From Reichenbachiella ulvae (GTDB lineage: Bacteria > Bacteroidota > Bacteroidia > Cytophagales > Cyclobacteriaceae), in NCBI RefSeq assembly GCF_025833875.1, contig NZ_JAOYOD010000001.1, positions 3,348,001 to 3,412,000 of the forward strand: a stretch of 64,000 nt of DNA, in the 5' to 3' direction. Under the pieces are notes generated by a model. The model was given only the letters and a program-made list of their open reading frames with translations. It was not told the DNA's origin and did no database searches. The translations under genes and the position numbers were made by a program. Within the stretch, counting starts at the first letter, position 1. Each line of letters starts with the position of its first letter. Of this stretch, positions 36,348 to 46,025 are shown in pieces.

Positions 36348-39300
36348 TTGAAGAATCTTAATCTAGTCTTCCTTCTTTTTCATTTCCTATCGGTACTTCC
36401 GTCCTTATCATTCTGTCAGGGTTTTGATTTAAACACCATACATTTACCGGAGAAGCAAATCGACAGAGGATCAGATTTTGGAGCCACAGTTGCAGGGAAC
36501 AAAGATTTTCTCATTATCGGTGCCCCATCAAATAATCAATATGGATACAAATCAGGCATAGCATACTTGTATGTCCGCAGTGAGACAGGATGGGGTGATG
36601 CAATTCCAATCGAACCAGACAGTATTCAAAGAGCTGCAAGTTTTGGATACTCTATCGATATTGAAGATAACATACTTGTTGTTGGGGCTCCGGGATACTG
36701 GACCACCGAGTACCCCAATTCTTTAGGTAGGGTCTTTATTTTTCAAATCGAAGGAACCACCATCCAGCAAATAGGTGTCTTAAGAGCATCTGAAACTATT
36801 AGTTATTGTGAACTTGGCATTCAAGTAAAAATAGAAAATGATGTAATTGTAGCTTCCGCTGCTCGTCAGCACCTAGGAAATGTAGGGCAGGGTCAAGTTT
36901 TTGTATTTGAAAGGCCAGTAACGGGTTGGAATGACATGACCGAAACTGCCATTATGGAACCTTCAAACCCTAATTCCCATGGAAGTTTTGGAATTTCCTT
37001 AGACTTACAAGGAAACACCATAGTTGCAGGTGCAGGATATTCTACCAATACTGAACTAGGCAACCCTGGTGCAGTCTATGTTTTTAACAAAAAAGGAGAA
37101 AATTGGGTTTCAACTACAGAAGACACCTGTTTGTATTCAAGTAATGTTGACGATATTAGATTTGGTCATAAGATTCAATTAGAAGGAAACACACTTTTTA
37201 CCTCATCAGATTATCGGTTTGTCAATCGACGAGCGCAAACTCCTCACTTATATGTATACGACTTAAGTCCTTCAAATTATTGTGGTTTATTGGCTGATCT
37301 GTCTTTAAGCGATGAACCAAAGGAATCTAAACATGCTTCTCCTTCCTTGCAAGACTTAAAATTTTATCAGGACACAATATTTTGGGGACTTTCCAATATT
37401 GGAGAAGATCAACTTGGCAGGGTAATGGTCTATACACAAGAAGATGGACAATGGGCATCTAAGACCGAAGATAGGCAAATATTATTTAGCGAAACAAATT
37501 TAGAAAAAAACTACTTCGGTGCAAGCCTCGAAATAATAAACGACACACTCATTGTAGGAGCTCCACGAGACAGAGAAGGTGATCATGCTGGTAGTGTAAG
37601 TATGTTCAGAACATCTGACCTTTCAAAAATTGAGACTCTTGCAGAGTCTGACAGTTCTGCAATATTTCATAAACTTGGCAATCAAATCAGAGTTTCAGGG
37701 AATTATGCAGCAGCTTTAAGCTCAAATAGAAGATTATACCTCTACTCATTTAATGGCCAGTCTTGGGATCAAATAATGTCCATCACTGCACCAGAAAATT
37801 ACTATTTTAGAAACCATGTAGATATATACGGGCAGGATGTAATAGTAAACATTAGTTCTAGCTCGGATGAATTAAGTTTTTTCACCTTTAGTATTCCTGA
37901 ATTAATTGAAAATGCTGAAAATTTTGAAATCATCCAAACCGAAAACTCTAGCTCATCTAGCTGTTTAAGTCTTTCTTTAACATTTGAAGCCTTTGCGACC
38001 AGCAACCTCTCAGGTGAGGTTTTTACTTTTGAGAAAACAAAAGCCAATTGGCAACAAACTTCCAAAATCACCATTAGCGAGGAGGACAGCTATCGATTTG
38101 GATACGCATTACAAATTTCAGAAACTAATCTATTCATTCAAGCACCAGAACATCTTGACACCTCAGGCCAGCGAGGTGGGGTGCTTGTTTATAACAAAAA
38201 TAAAAATGGATATTGGTCATACCAGTCAACCATTATTGACCCAGATAATGAAACAAAGTATATAAACTTGTCATTTGGAAAAAGCATGACAGTATTCGAC
38301 ACTATTCTTTTTGTCTCCCGTTATTCGAATGTTAGAAATCAAAACAGTATTTATCTGTATAATTTAAATGACCTCAATGACCCCATTCATCAAATTTCAG
38401 ATACAGATAGTACACATTTCGGAATGGAATTGACCTACTTATCAGGGCATTTAATTTCCTCATACCAAGATGTGCAAAACTCCGAGTATATAACTGTACT
38501 TGCGCTAGATGATGAACTATCACTTGATGAAACAATTAAAATCAACTATGAAGGTTCATCCAGTGCAATGTTTGGAAACTCAATATCATCATACAGTAAT
38601 CACCTGTTGGTAGCGGCTCATCAAGAAAACAACAGCCATGGAGAAAGTGCAGGAGCTATCTATTTTTACAAAAAAAATAACAACTATATAAAAAGAGTAT
38701 ATACTGAGTCTCCCAACGGCCAATATGGGCCAGGAGAGAGCGTTTCTATCTGCATTGAATACGCAGAGCCCGTTGATATCGCTGAAGACTCATATGTTCT
38801 ACTTCAATTAAAAAATGGAACATCAAAAGCCTATTATCGTTCTGGATCGAACTCGAAAATTATCAAATTCTCTTATATGCCACAAGTTGGGGATTATACT
38901 GATGATCTTGCAGTAAACAACATTCATGCGCTCTACGGAGAAGTTAAAAACACTGACGGAAATCTTGGTGTATCCAACACTCTTCCACCAAAAGGAACTA
39001 CAAATTCATTATGCGGAAGTGCCGAAATTGAAATAGCTGCCAGACCACCAATGGCCACTTTTACAACTAGTAGCCGTTTCGTGAATGCTCCTTTTTCCAT
39101 TGCTCTATCATTTGACAAACCTGTCTCTGAACTCAGCATGTCAAATTTCAATATTGAAAATGGAGAGCTACAAAGTCTAAATAGGATTACTGATAAAACA
39201 TACGAGTTGCAGATATCTCCAATTGTAGAGGGCATTGTCAGCTTTGAATTAGTCGAAAACTCAGCCACTGATAAATATGGCTTAGTCAATGAACGACTTG

Positions 39301-40403
39301 TTGACTCAATAGAATACGATATTACTCCTCCAATAGTAAATCTTTCATATTCAATCCTAGAAGGTAACTATTGGTTCGAAATTGCAATCGCAGGAAACGA
39401 AACGCTTGATGAGATTTCTAAAAACGCCCTAATTCTTGAAAATTTAAGCCTAACATCCTTTTCAAATGACTCTATCAAAACGGTTAACGCCATAAAGATT
39501 GATCAAAGTTTAATTAGTAAAGTGACACTTGGGGAAATCAAAGACTTAGCGGGAAACAATGCACAACCAACGACTTTGGTTATTGACACTATAGAGCCGA
39601 CAGTCACATTAAGTTCAAACTCAACACTGATCAACGGGCCGATTGAGATCGATATCCTTTCAAGTGAACCAGTTTCTCAGATGACAGCTGAAAATTTCGA
39701 ATGTGCAAATTGCGATATATCTAACATTACGAATACCAAAGCACTTGTTACACCCACCAACACAACCGGCCCTGCTACAGTTCATTTAAAGGGAAACACG
39801 ATTTATGATAACTTCGGTAATTCTAACAATCCTAGTAACACCTTGCATTTCCTTATTGATATGGTAGCTCCTAATGCTACGTTTTTTAAAGTGCCCTACC
39901 AAGATCAACAGACCTCCTTATTTTTAACGTTCTCTGAAGAGGTAACACCTCTCAATGAAAATCACATTCATGTCTTTGGAAGCTCAAATATCAGCATTTC
40001 TTCTTTGGGCAATAACACCTATGTAATTGTCGCTCCACTCTCAACGGAAGAGTTTCGAGGCTTCAACCTAAGAAAGGAGTCTATTTTCGACTTAGCGGGT
40101 AACCAACTACACTCTTTGAAAAATCAGGATACATCTATTGAAGTTCTTTCAGTTAAGGAAAAAACAAACCCAACATACATAGTGAAGACTGTCTCATCAG
40201 GACTAATTATAAAAACAGAAACCCCTCAATACAAAAACGGTCAACTAATAGTGTCAAATACTAGAGGACAAATTTTAATCAATAAGCAAGCCAATTTTAT
40301 TAATGGAGAATTCATTGATTCAAGCATCCTGAATGAAAAAATGGTACTAATAAAAATAGTATCAGAAGATAGAATATGGATTAATAAAATAGGACTTCAT
40401 TGA
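36348..40403 (+). CDS. Giant secreted FG-GAP propeller / Ig-like protein
   Basis: 1351 residues starting at TTG 36348, the only start giving the signal peptide that ends near LSFCQG. Residues about 40-790 hold at least eleven FG-GAP-like repeats (for example FGATVAGNKDFLIIGAPSNN, FGYSIDIEDNILVVGAP, FGASLEIINDTLIVGAP), enough for one or two beta propellers as in integrin alpha. Four Ig-like repeats follow (about 890-1260), each with the turn seen in SIALSFDKPVSELSMSNF. The C-terminal 75 residues resemble a type IX sorting domain (GQLIVSNTRGQILIN, MVLIKIV) but are degenerate. It is the first of three overlapping genes and is AT-rich. Probably a surface adhesin; function unknown. Confidence 0.75.
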   Translation: MKNLNLVFLLFHFLSVLPSLSFCQGFDLNTIHLPEKQIDRGSDFGATVAGNKDFLIIGAPSNNQYGYKSGIAYLYVRSETGWGDAIPIEPDSIQRAASFGYSIDIEDNILVVGAPGYWTTEYPNSLGRVFIFQIEGTTIQQIGVLRASETISYCELGIQVKIENDVIVASAARQHLGNVGQGQVFVFERPVTGWNDMTETAIMEPSNPNSHGSFGISLDLQGNTIVAGAGYSTNTELGNPGAVYVFNKKGENWVSTTEDTCLYSSNVDDIRFGHKIQLEGNTLFTSSDYRFVNRRAQTPHLYVYDLSPSNYCGLLADLSLSDEPKESKHASPSLQDLKFYQDTIFWGLSNIGEDQLGRVMVYTQEDGQWASKTEDRQILFSETNLEKNYFGASLEIINDTLIVGAPRDREGDHAGSVSMFRTSDLSKIETLAESDSSAIFHKLGNQIRVSGNYAAALSSNRRLYLYSFNGQSWDQIMSITAPENYYFRNHVDIYGQDVIVNISSSSDELSFFTFSIPELIENAENFEIIQTENSSSSSCLSLSLTFEAFATSNLSGEVFTFEKTKANWQQTSKITISEEDSYRFGYALQISETNLFIQAPEHLDTSGQRGGVLVYNKNKNGYWSYQSTIIDPDNETKYINLSFGKSMTVFDTILFVSRYSNVRNQNSIYLYNLNDLNDPIHQISDTDSTHFGMELTYLSGHLISSYQDVQNSEYITVLALDDELSLDETIKINYEGSSSAMFGNSISSYSNHLLVAAHQENNSHGESAGAIYFYKKNNNYIKRVYTESPNGQYGPGESVSICIEYAEPVDIAEDSYVLLQLKNGTSKAYYRSGSNSKIIKFSYMPQVGDYTDDLAVNNIHALYGEVKNTDGNLGVSNTLPPKGTTNSLCGSAEIEIAARPPMATFTTSSRFVNAPFSIALSFDKPVSELSMSNFNIENGELQSLNRITDKTYELQISPIVEGIVSFELVENSATDKYGLVNERLVDSIEYDITPPIVNLSYSILEGNYWFEIAIAGNETLDEISKNALILENLSLTSFSNDSIKTVNAIKIDQSLISKVTLGEIKDLAGNNAQPTTLVIDTIEPTVTLSSNSTLINGPIEIDILSSEPVSQMTAENFECANCDISNITNTKALVTPTNTTGPATVHLKGNTIYDNFGNSNNPSNTLHFLIDMVAPNATFFKVPYQDQQTSLFLTFSEEVTPLNENHIHVFGSSNISISSLGNNTYVIVAPLSTEEFRGFNLRKESIFDLAGNQLHSLKNQDTSIEVLSVKEKTNPTYIVKTVSSGLIIKTETPQYKNGQLIVSNTRGQILINKQANFINGEFIDSSILNEKMVLIKIVSEDRIWINKIGLH

Positions 40404-42259
40404 ATTTTTACGAATTGAAATACATTGTGAAACATATAATTTTCCTCTTCTGGGTAGCTTGCTGTGTTTTTAGTTGCACATATCAACTGGATGAAATATA
40501 CTTCGAAGAGATAGACAACTCCAATGTCTCAATCCCATCAGTTGATTTTTTCGCATCTGAGGATACACTGTATATTAGAAACTCCCTGCGGTTAAGCATA
40601 CCCATTAACCACCCAGAGGAGTTAGCCAACTTAGAAGTAAGTGTTGGTAATGAATCTCTAAATTCATATGAGAACTCAAATACGGCATACATAAATATCG
40701 ATCCCAAGGATTTTGAGACTGGCATTCATACGCTTACGCTCATCGTCGAAACTCACTCTCGTACAGGTAGTCTAGGTGATATCTTAAATTTAGAAAAAAT
40801 TCGAACTACATATCAAAAACACATAATTATTGACAATAACCCAATAGTCAATTTGGTAAAAGGCTTTGAGGTTATTGACGGGATACTTCATCTAACATGG
40901 CAACCATATACTGACTACAGTTTTGAAGAGATTGAAATCTCTGGTAATCACGTAACTCACACTTTAATTGACAACCCTCAGATCGACAAAATAGCAATAC
41001 CTGAGTATTATGGGGGGCGGACAACTCTTAAATTCACACTTAAGGCGAAGAACGAAACTTTAACTGAAAGAGTGTCGTTTTTCGATTCACTTCAACTTTC
41101 GATTGAATACGAAGATGAATATTTAAAATTAAATATGCCGCCAGTTGTTTATGAAAACTATGACGGTCTAATTCTTGAACTCTCCAACGAGTTTAATGAT
41201 AGCATTTCCTATATTGAGCTAGATGAAATAAGTTTTGAAGATTATATCATTCCTGTTTCCAATTACTTCCCGGTAGATATGAAAGCGAAAATTTCCACAA
41301 AAAACAGCTACATTTTTTCATCTTCCCATATCAGTACCTCACATTTTACTAGAGAAGTTCAAAATTCTTTCTTTAACAATACCATGTACTTTATCAATGA
41401 TAACACAGTTATAGAGTATGGCTTTGATGATCCTGATAGATATGTCGAAATCCGAGACAAAAACAGTAATGAGTTACTCAAAAGAATAGAAGGAAAGGTT
41501 GCTCTTTCCCAAGACGGAAAATTATTATATCAAATTACAGACAACTTATTGATACAATATAACCCACTAAATGGCAACACTATGGGCGCCATTGAATATA
41601 ATAATCTTGTAACATTAGCAGCTTCTCCAAGACATATTTATGCCAGCACTGACGGATATCTGCTTATATATAATAGCTATCCACCATCTAGTTCTCCTTC
41701 CACTACTTGGTGGAATCAAGTTCACCTATTGAATATTGAAGATAGGGAGCTAGTATACTCTACAGATGTAGGCTACAATATTATCTCACACACAGGCACC
41801 TTACTTTATAACTCAGGTCATTTGTCCTCTAAGGGCTCCTTCTTTGCTCATGGAATCAATGGAAATTCTGAAAGCTCTAAATTAGTATTCTTTGATCAAC
41901 CAAATAAAAATGACTTTCTAGGAACAAAAACATCTCTTCTACTCTCAGAAGACGCTTATATATCCATTGACGATAAAAGCATTAGTAAAGTGCGGTATAA
42001 AACAAATGAAATCGTTCTTTCAGATACTTTCAGTTCTCAATTACTTAACCTATTCTCCAATGGTATGGATAAATGTGCCGTCATACTTGAAACCGGTATC
42101 AACACATACGACTTGGTTGTCCTAAGTACTGTTGACTTTTCTGTAATACAGCGGAGAAGTCTCAACCCTTCTTTGTTAGAAGCGCACATGAAATTTTGTT
42201 CAAACACGTTGCTGATTGCTTATGAAAACACCAACTATTATTGGAACATTGAAGAATAA
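40400..42259 (+). CDS. Surface lipoprotein with propeller-like C-terminal half
   Basis: 619 residues. TTG at 40400 overlaps the stop of the preceding gene by 4 bp; a GTG at 40427 is an alternative. The lipobox VFSC ends the signal (Cys near 26). The first half is beta-rich and Asp/Glu-rich, resembling Ig or fibronectin units (ILHLTWQPYTDYSFEEIEIS). From about residue 330 come repeated strands of the kind seen in WD/YVTN propellers (VALSQDGKLLYQITDNLLIQ, then VTLAASPRHIYAST). I do not recognise a family. Overlap with both neighbours means it is made with them, so the three proteins probably work together at the outer membrane. Confidence 0.65.
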   Translation: MNFYELKYIVKHIIFLFWVACCVFSCTYQLDEIYFEEIDNSNVSIPSVDFFASEDTLYIRNSLRLSIPINHPEELANLEVSVGNESLNSYENSNTAYINIDPKDFETGIHTLTLIVETHSRTGSLGDILNLEKIRTTYQKHIIIDNNPIVNLVKGFEVIDGILHLTWQPYTDYSFEEIEISGNHVTHTLIDNPQIDKIAIPEYYGGRTTLKFTLKAKNETLTERVSFFDSLQLSIEYEDEYLKLNMPPVVYENYDGLILELSNEFNDSISYIELDEISFEDYIIPVSNYFPVDMKAKISTKNSYIFSSSHISTSHFTREVQNSFFNNTMYFINDNTVIEYGFDDPDRYVEIRDKNSNELLKRIEGKVALSQDGKLLYQITDNLLIQYNPLNGNTMGAIEYNNLVTLAASPRHIYASTDGYLLIYNSYPPSSSPSTTWWNQVHLLNIEDRELVYSTDVGYNIISHTGTLLYNSGHLSSKGSFFAHGINGNSESSKLVFFDQPNKNDFLGTKTSLLLSEDAYISIDDKSISKVRYKTNEIVLSDTFSSQLLNLFSNGMDKCAVILETGINTYDLVVLSTVDFSVIQRRSLNPSLLEAHMKFCSNTLLIAYENTNYYWNIEE

Positions 42260-42980
42260 AATATGTTTCGTTACTTTAATTCTCATTGTAGCATCAAGCT
42301 TCAACAGCTTTGGCCAATTGAATATTGAAGCATCACTAGGGTACCACACATACGATATGTCCATGCTAAAGGAAGCCCAAAATGAAGGTCTCAGCACCAT
42401 TCCTTTTAACGCTCAAATAACCGATGATTTTCCATCGTACTTCGGCTATGACTTCCTCGGGTATTACTCTTTTAACTCTGTCTCTAAATTACAATTCGGT
42501 ATAGGACTTCTATTTAATTACACCTCAACCGGAGGTAGAATTAGCTATAGCGATTATTCTGGAACATTTTACGATGATCAGCGACTAACAAGAACAGGTA
42601 GTGGTGTGTTTCTGACTTTAGAATATTTGAATTCCGATAGATTTACTCTTTCCTTTGATTGTACACCTACACTTACTGTTAGTACAATGGACTTAATTTA
42701 CCATTTAAATATCTATAAAGAACTATATGAGCACCACAGCCTTGAGGCTCAAAGTATAGGTCTAAACATACACCTAGGAGTAAAATCTAAGGTGTACGTT
42801 TATAAGAACATTTACACTTTTGGTAAAATTGGATACGAAATTGACGCTTTAGAAAGCAATATGTACGTAACTGGAGAGGGGGACATTTACCTTACTAATA
42901 CTGAAGGAGATCCCATATATCCTAATTGGACTGGATTGAGGTTTAGCTTGGGAATTGGGGGCAGTTTGTTCAGGAACTAA
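42222..42980 (+). CDS. Small outer-membrane beta-barrel protein
   Basis: 252 residues from ATG 42222, which lies inside the end of the lipoprotein gene (38-bp overlap). A signal peptide (FVTLILIVASSFNSFG) is followed by alternating beta strands rich in Tyr, Phe and Gly with end LRFSLGIGGSLFRN; this fits an eight-to-ten-strand barrel of the outer-membrane-protein beta-barrel class. No enzyme motif. It ends 6 bp before the convergent recQ. Together with the two genes above it may form a surface complex, with this protein as the membrane anchor; that is inference. Confidence 0.65.
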   Translation: MKTPTIIGTLKNKICFVTLILIVASSFNSFGQLNIEASLGYHTYDMSMLKEAQNEGLSTIPFNAQITDDFPSYFGYDFLGYYSFNSVSKLQFGIGLLFNYTSTGGRISYSDYSGTFYDDQRLTRTGSGVFLTLEYLNSDRFTLSFDCTPTLTVSTMDLIYHLNIYKELYEHHSLEAQSIGLNIHLGVKSKVYVYKNIYTFGKIGYEIDALESNMYVTGEGDIYLTNTEGDPIYPNWTGLRFSLGIGGSLFRN

Positions 42981-42986
42981 CCATTG

Positions 42987-45119
42987 TTAACCTTTCGTCT
43001 TCTTATAAACCGCCATCGCCAGCCTCAATTTGTAATAGGGTATTTCCTCCTTAAAATGATCAAATAGAGGCTTAAGCTTATCGGGTTCTCCCAGTTCCTT
43101 GATGGCGGGTATGATTCTATTCTCTTCTGCCTCAGTCAGGAATTTTCGCATTTCTACATCCTTGCCCTGCTCATACAGCGTGGCTATGTGAGAGTAAATC
43201 GTCACGATATTGAGCTGCCGTTTTCCAGCAATCTCATCAGGACTCAGCCCCTCTTTGAGCAACTCGAATGTCACGATATGAGTGGCTCCTTTTACTTTCT
43301 CCCCTTGCTCAGTTTTTTCTTTGATGTAGGCAATGACCTCACGAATGAAACGATCTCCGTACTGATCTACCTTGCGCTGACCCACTCCTGAGACCTCCAG
43401 CAATTTATCCTCATCCGTCGGTCGCTGTGAGGCCATATCCTCAAGAGTGGCATCATTGAAAACCACATAGGCCGGAACAGCCTGCTCCTCGGCAATTTTC
43501 TTCCTCAGGGCCTTAAGACGTGCAAACAACTCATTGGCTTGCTGCTCTGATTTTTTCGGCTTGGCTTGAGCCAGTCGCTGCTTTCTTTCATCCAAGCTTT
43601 CTGGCTTAGTGATCTGAACAGGAACCTCTGCCTTTAGCGCTCGCTTACCTAGCTCAGTGATCCGTAGTGCATTGTGCTGATCAAAGGCAATCTCCAACAA
43701 CCCTAGATTCAAAAACTGTCCAATGAAATGCTGCCATTCGAAATAGCTGTGCTCCTTTCCTGCTCCGTAGGTCTTGATCTCATGTAGCCCCAACCGAAAA
43801 ACTTCCTGTTGTTTCGAGCCTCTCAGAATATCGATGAGCAGTCGCATCCCTACTTTCTGCCGAGCCCTCACTAGAGCAGAAATCGCCTTTTGTGCTAGCA
43901 CAGTTCCGTCCATAAACTGCGGCGGATTACGACAAACATCACAATTGCCACAGTCCTTTTCCAGCTGCTCACCGAAATAGCTAAGCAGCACTTTTCTACG
44001 ACAGGTAGTAGCCTCTGCATACTGCTGCATGCGCTGCAACTTAGCCTCCAACAAAGGCTTCTGCGGACTTTCTTCTATGAATTGTTTCAGCTGAACCACA
44101 TCTCCATAACTGAAAAACAATAATGTTCTGGAGTCCAATCCATCCCTGCCTGCCCGGCCAATCTCTTGATAATAACTCTCCAGATTTTTCGGTAGGTTGT
44201 AGTGAATCACCCATCTCACATTCGACTTGTCAATCCCCATCCCAAAAGCAATTGTCGCGCAGACGATCTTCAAATCATCTCGTATGAACCTTTCTTGGGT
44301 TTTGTCCCGGACGTCCGAAGGTAGACCCGCATGATAAAAATCCGCATCTATCCCCTTCGCCTGAAGCTTTTCAGCTACTTGCTCACAGCTCTTTCTACTC
44401 AGACAGTATATGATCCCGGACTGATCTGGCGCCTGATTGATTAATCCTATGATCGTTTCCAGCCTCCCCTGCGCTGGCCTTACAGTCAGATCTAAATTGG
44501 GGCGATCAAATGAAGCCAAGAAGGTTTTAGCCTCTGGAATCCCCAACTGACTGGCAATATCATTTCGAGTCGCTTTATCCGCAGTAGCAGTCAGCGCCAT
44601 GATTGGGGTCTGTGGAAACTGCTTTTTCAGAAAATCGAGCTTGGTATATTCGGGACGAAAGTCATGCCCCCACTGCGAGATACAGTGAGCTTCATCTACG
44701 GCTATCAGATTCAGATGAACAGATTGTAGAACATTGAAGAAATTACGGGTAAGAAGTTTCTCAGGAGAGACATAGACTATCTTCACCTCCCCTTGCATGA
44801 ACTCCTCTTCAATTTTTTGCTGATCCTGAGCACTCAACGAACTATTCAAAAAAGCAGCAGAAACCCCATTTTGCTTTAAAGCCTCCACCTGGTCTTTCAT
44901 CAATGAGATCAAAGGAGAAATCACAACTGCTGCACCATCCATCGTCAGAGCCGGCAGTTGGTAGCAGATCGATTTCCCCCCTCCGGTAGGCATGATCACC
45001 AGCGAATCATTACCCATCATACAATGATGCACCACCTCCTCTTGAAGTGGGCGAAATTTATTGAAACCAAAAACATCTTTGAGAATCTGTTGGGCTTTAT
45101 CGGCAATAGCTGTTGTCAT
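42987..45119 (-). CDS. recQ: ATP-dependent DNA helicase RecQ
   Basis: 710 residues from ATG 45119 (a TTG at 45149 is in frame but less likely). Helicase motifs: motif 0 FNKFRPLQ, Walker A MPTGGGKSICYQ, DEAH in AVDEAHCISQWGHDFRPEY, and motif VI QEIGRAGRDG. The zinc-binding RQC part has four cysteines (CRRKVLLSYFGE, CGNCDVC). A winged helix, an HRDC domain (ALRKKIAEEQAVPAYVVF) and a C-terminal helix-turn-helix extension follow, as in long Bacteroidota RecQ. It unwinds DNA 3'-5' in recombination repair. Confidence 0.95.
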   Translation of the reverse strand: MTTAIADKAQQILKDVFGFNKFRPLQEEVVHHCMMGNDSLVIMPTGGGKSICYQLPALTMDGAAVVISPLISLMKDQVEALKQNGVSAAFLNSSLSAQDQQKIEEEFMQGEVKIVYVSPEKLLTRNFFNVLQSVHLNLIAVDEAHCISQWGHDFRPEYTKLDFLKKQFPQTPIMALTATADKATRNDIASQLGIPEAKTFLASFDRPNLDLTVRPAQGRLETIIGLINQAPDQSGIIYCLSRKSCEQVAEKLQAKGIDADFYHAGLPSDVRDKTQERFIRDDLKIVCATIAFGMGIDKSNVRWVIHYNLPKNLESYYQEIGRAGRDGLDSRTLLFFSYGDVVQLKQFIEESPQKPLLEAKLQRMQQYAEATTCRRKVLLSYFGEQLEKDCGNCDVCRNPPQFMDGTVLAQKAISALVRARQKVGMRLLIDILRGSKQQEVFRLGLHEIKTYGAGKEHSYFEWQHFIGQFLNLGLLEIAFDQHNALRITELGKRALKAEVPVQITKPESLDERKQRLAQAKPKKSEQQANELFARLKALRKKIAEEQAVPAYVVFNDATLEDMASQRPTDEDKLLEVSGVGQRKVDQYGDRFIREVIAYIKEKTEQGEKVKGATHIVTFELLKEGLSPDEIAGKRQLNIVTIYSHIATLYEQGKDVEMRKFLTEAEENRIIPAIKELGEPDKLKPLFDHFKEEIPYYKLRLAMAVYKKTKG

Positions 45120-45169
45120 GGCTGGCAAAGTTGATGAGGAAAATACCAAAGGTAAAAATTATAGGGTAC

Positions 45170-45197
45170 AAAAAAAGCAGCCCGTTACCAGGCTGCT
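45170..45197 (-). terminator. Rho-independent terminator after the solute-binding protein gene
   Basis: On the minus strand AGCAGCC/GGCTGCT (7-bp stem, 8-nt loop, 45197-45176) runs into seven T (45176-45170). It separates the solute-binding protein unit from recQ. Confidence 0.8.
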
Positions 45198-45219
45198 CAT
45201 GTCGTTGTTGGATTTGTAG

Positions 45220-46014
45220 TTATTTCAATTGCATCAACCAATAGGGGTTTTCAAACCATTTTTCTTCCATGATTTCCAAAATACCCGAGCGCTCCAGGGA
45301 TTCGATGTAGTTATCTACAAGATTCACAAAAAGGGCATCATCATTAGGTAAAGCAATGCCTATTGGCTCTATTGTCATGGGGCGATCCAAAATCACCATG
45401 TCTTCATTGGGAAATTTGAGCATGGCATAGGCACATGTAGGGTAATCTGCGATCATCACATCTGCTTCATTATTTCTTATCTTCTCGATGGCGATATCAA
45501 AATTCTCCACCAACTCTAATTGCACCTGCGTCAGATACTTTTCTGCAAATTTTTGGCTTGTTGAACCTTTCAGGGTCACCACTTTGATGTCTGAATTGAT
45601 ATCCTGTGGATTGGTCGCGTTGGACAAGACCTGAGATTTCGTCAAGATCGACTTACCCGAGATCAAATAGGGCCCAACAAAAGCCGTTTTTACATTTCTA
45701 CTTGGCGTGATGGTCATTCCTGAAATCACCAAGTCTACCTTTCCTTTAGACAAACTTGGTAGCAGCTCACCAAATGGCATCTCTACTAAGGTCAGTTTCA
45801 AATCCATAGAAGTAGCCAATAGGTTAGCCAGATCTACATCGAATCCAATCAACTGATCATTTTTATCTTTCATCGAAAATGGTGGTTGAGTTCCTGTTAT
45901 TCCTATTTTCAACTCTCCACTTTTTACGATTTTGCTCAGTTTTTCCTGGGCTACCAGACTGCTCGAAACACCCAGCAGAACAGCAATTAGCAGATATATT
46001 TTTAGGGTTTTCAT
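45220..46014 (-). CDS. Periplasmic amino-acid-type solute-binding protein (SBP_bac_3)
   Basis: 264 residues with a signal peptide ending near SSLVAQ. The mature part has the family-3 solute-binding features GELKIGITGTQPPFSM, DQLIGFDVDLANLLA and GKVDLVISGMTITPSR, found in glutamine/arginine-binding proteins. No permease or ATPase gene is next to it, so it may serve as a sensor or receptor rather than an importer component. It follows the Tyr/Gly-rich lipoprotein gene after 11 bp and ends in a clear terminator. Confidence 0.88.
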   Translation of the reverse strand: MKTLKIYLLIAVLLGVSSSLVAQEKLSKIVKSGELKIGITGTQPPFSMKDKNDQLIGFDVDLANLLATSMDLKLTLVEMPFGELLPSLSKGKVDLVISGMTITPSRNVKTAFVGPYLISGKSILTKSQVLSNATNPQDINSDIKVVTLKGSTSQKFAEKYLTQVQLELVENFDIAIEKIRNNEADVMIADYPTCAYAMLKFPNEDMVILDRPMTIEPIGIALPNDDALFVNLVDNYIESLERSGILEIMEEKWFENPYWLMQLK

Positions 46015-46025
46015 CGGTATAGATA

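Noticed and set aside
40400..42259. SusD-like lipoprotein of a polysaccharide locus
   Set aside because: Lipobox is present but there is no helical SusD fold and no SusC-type TonB receptor next to it.
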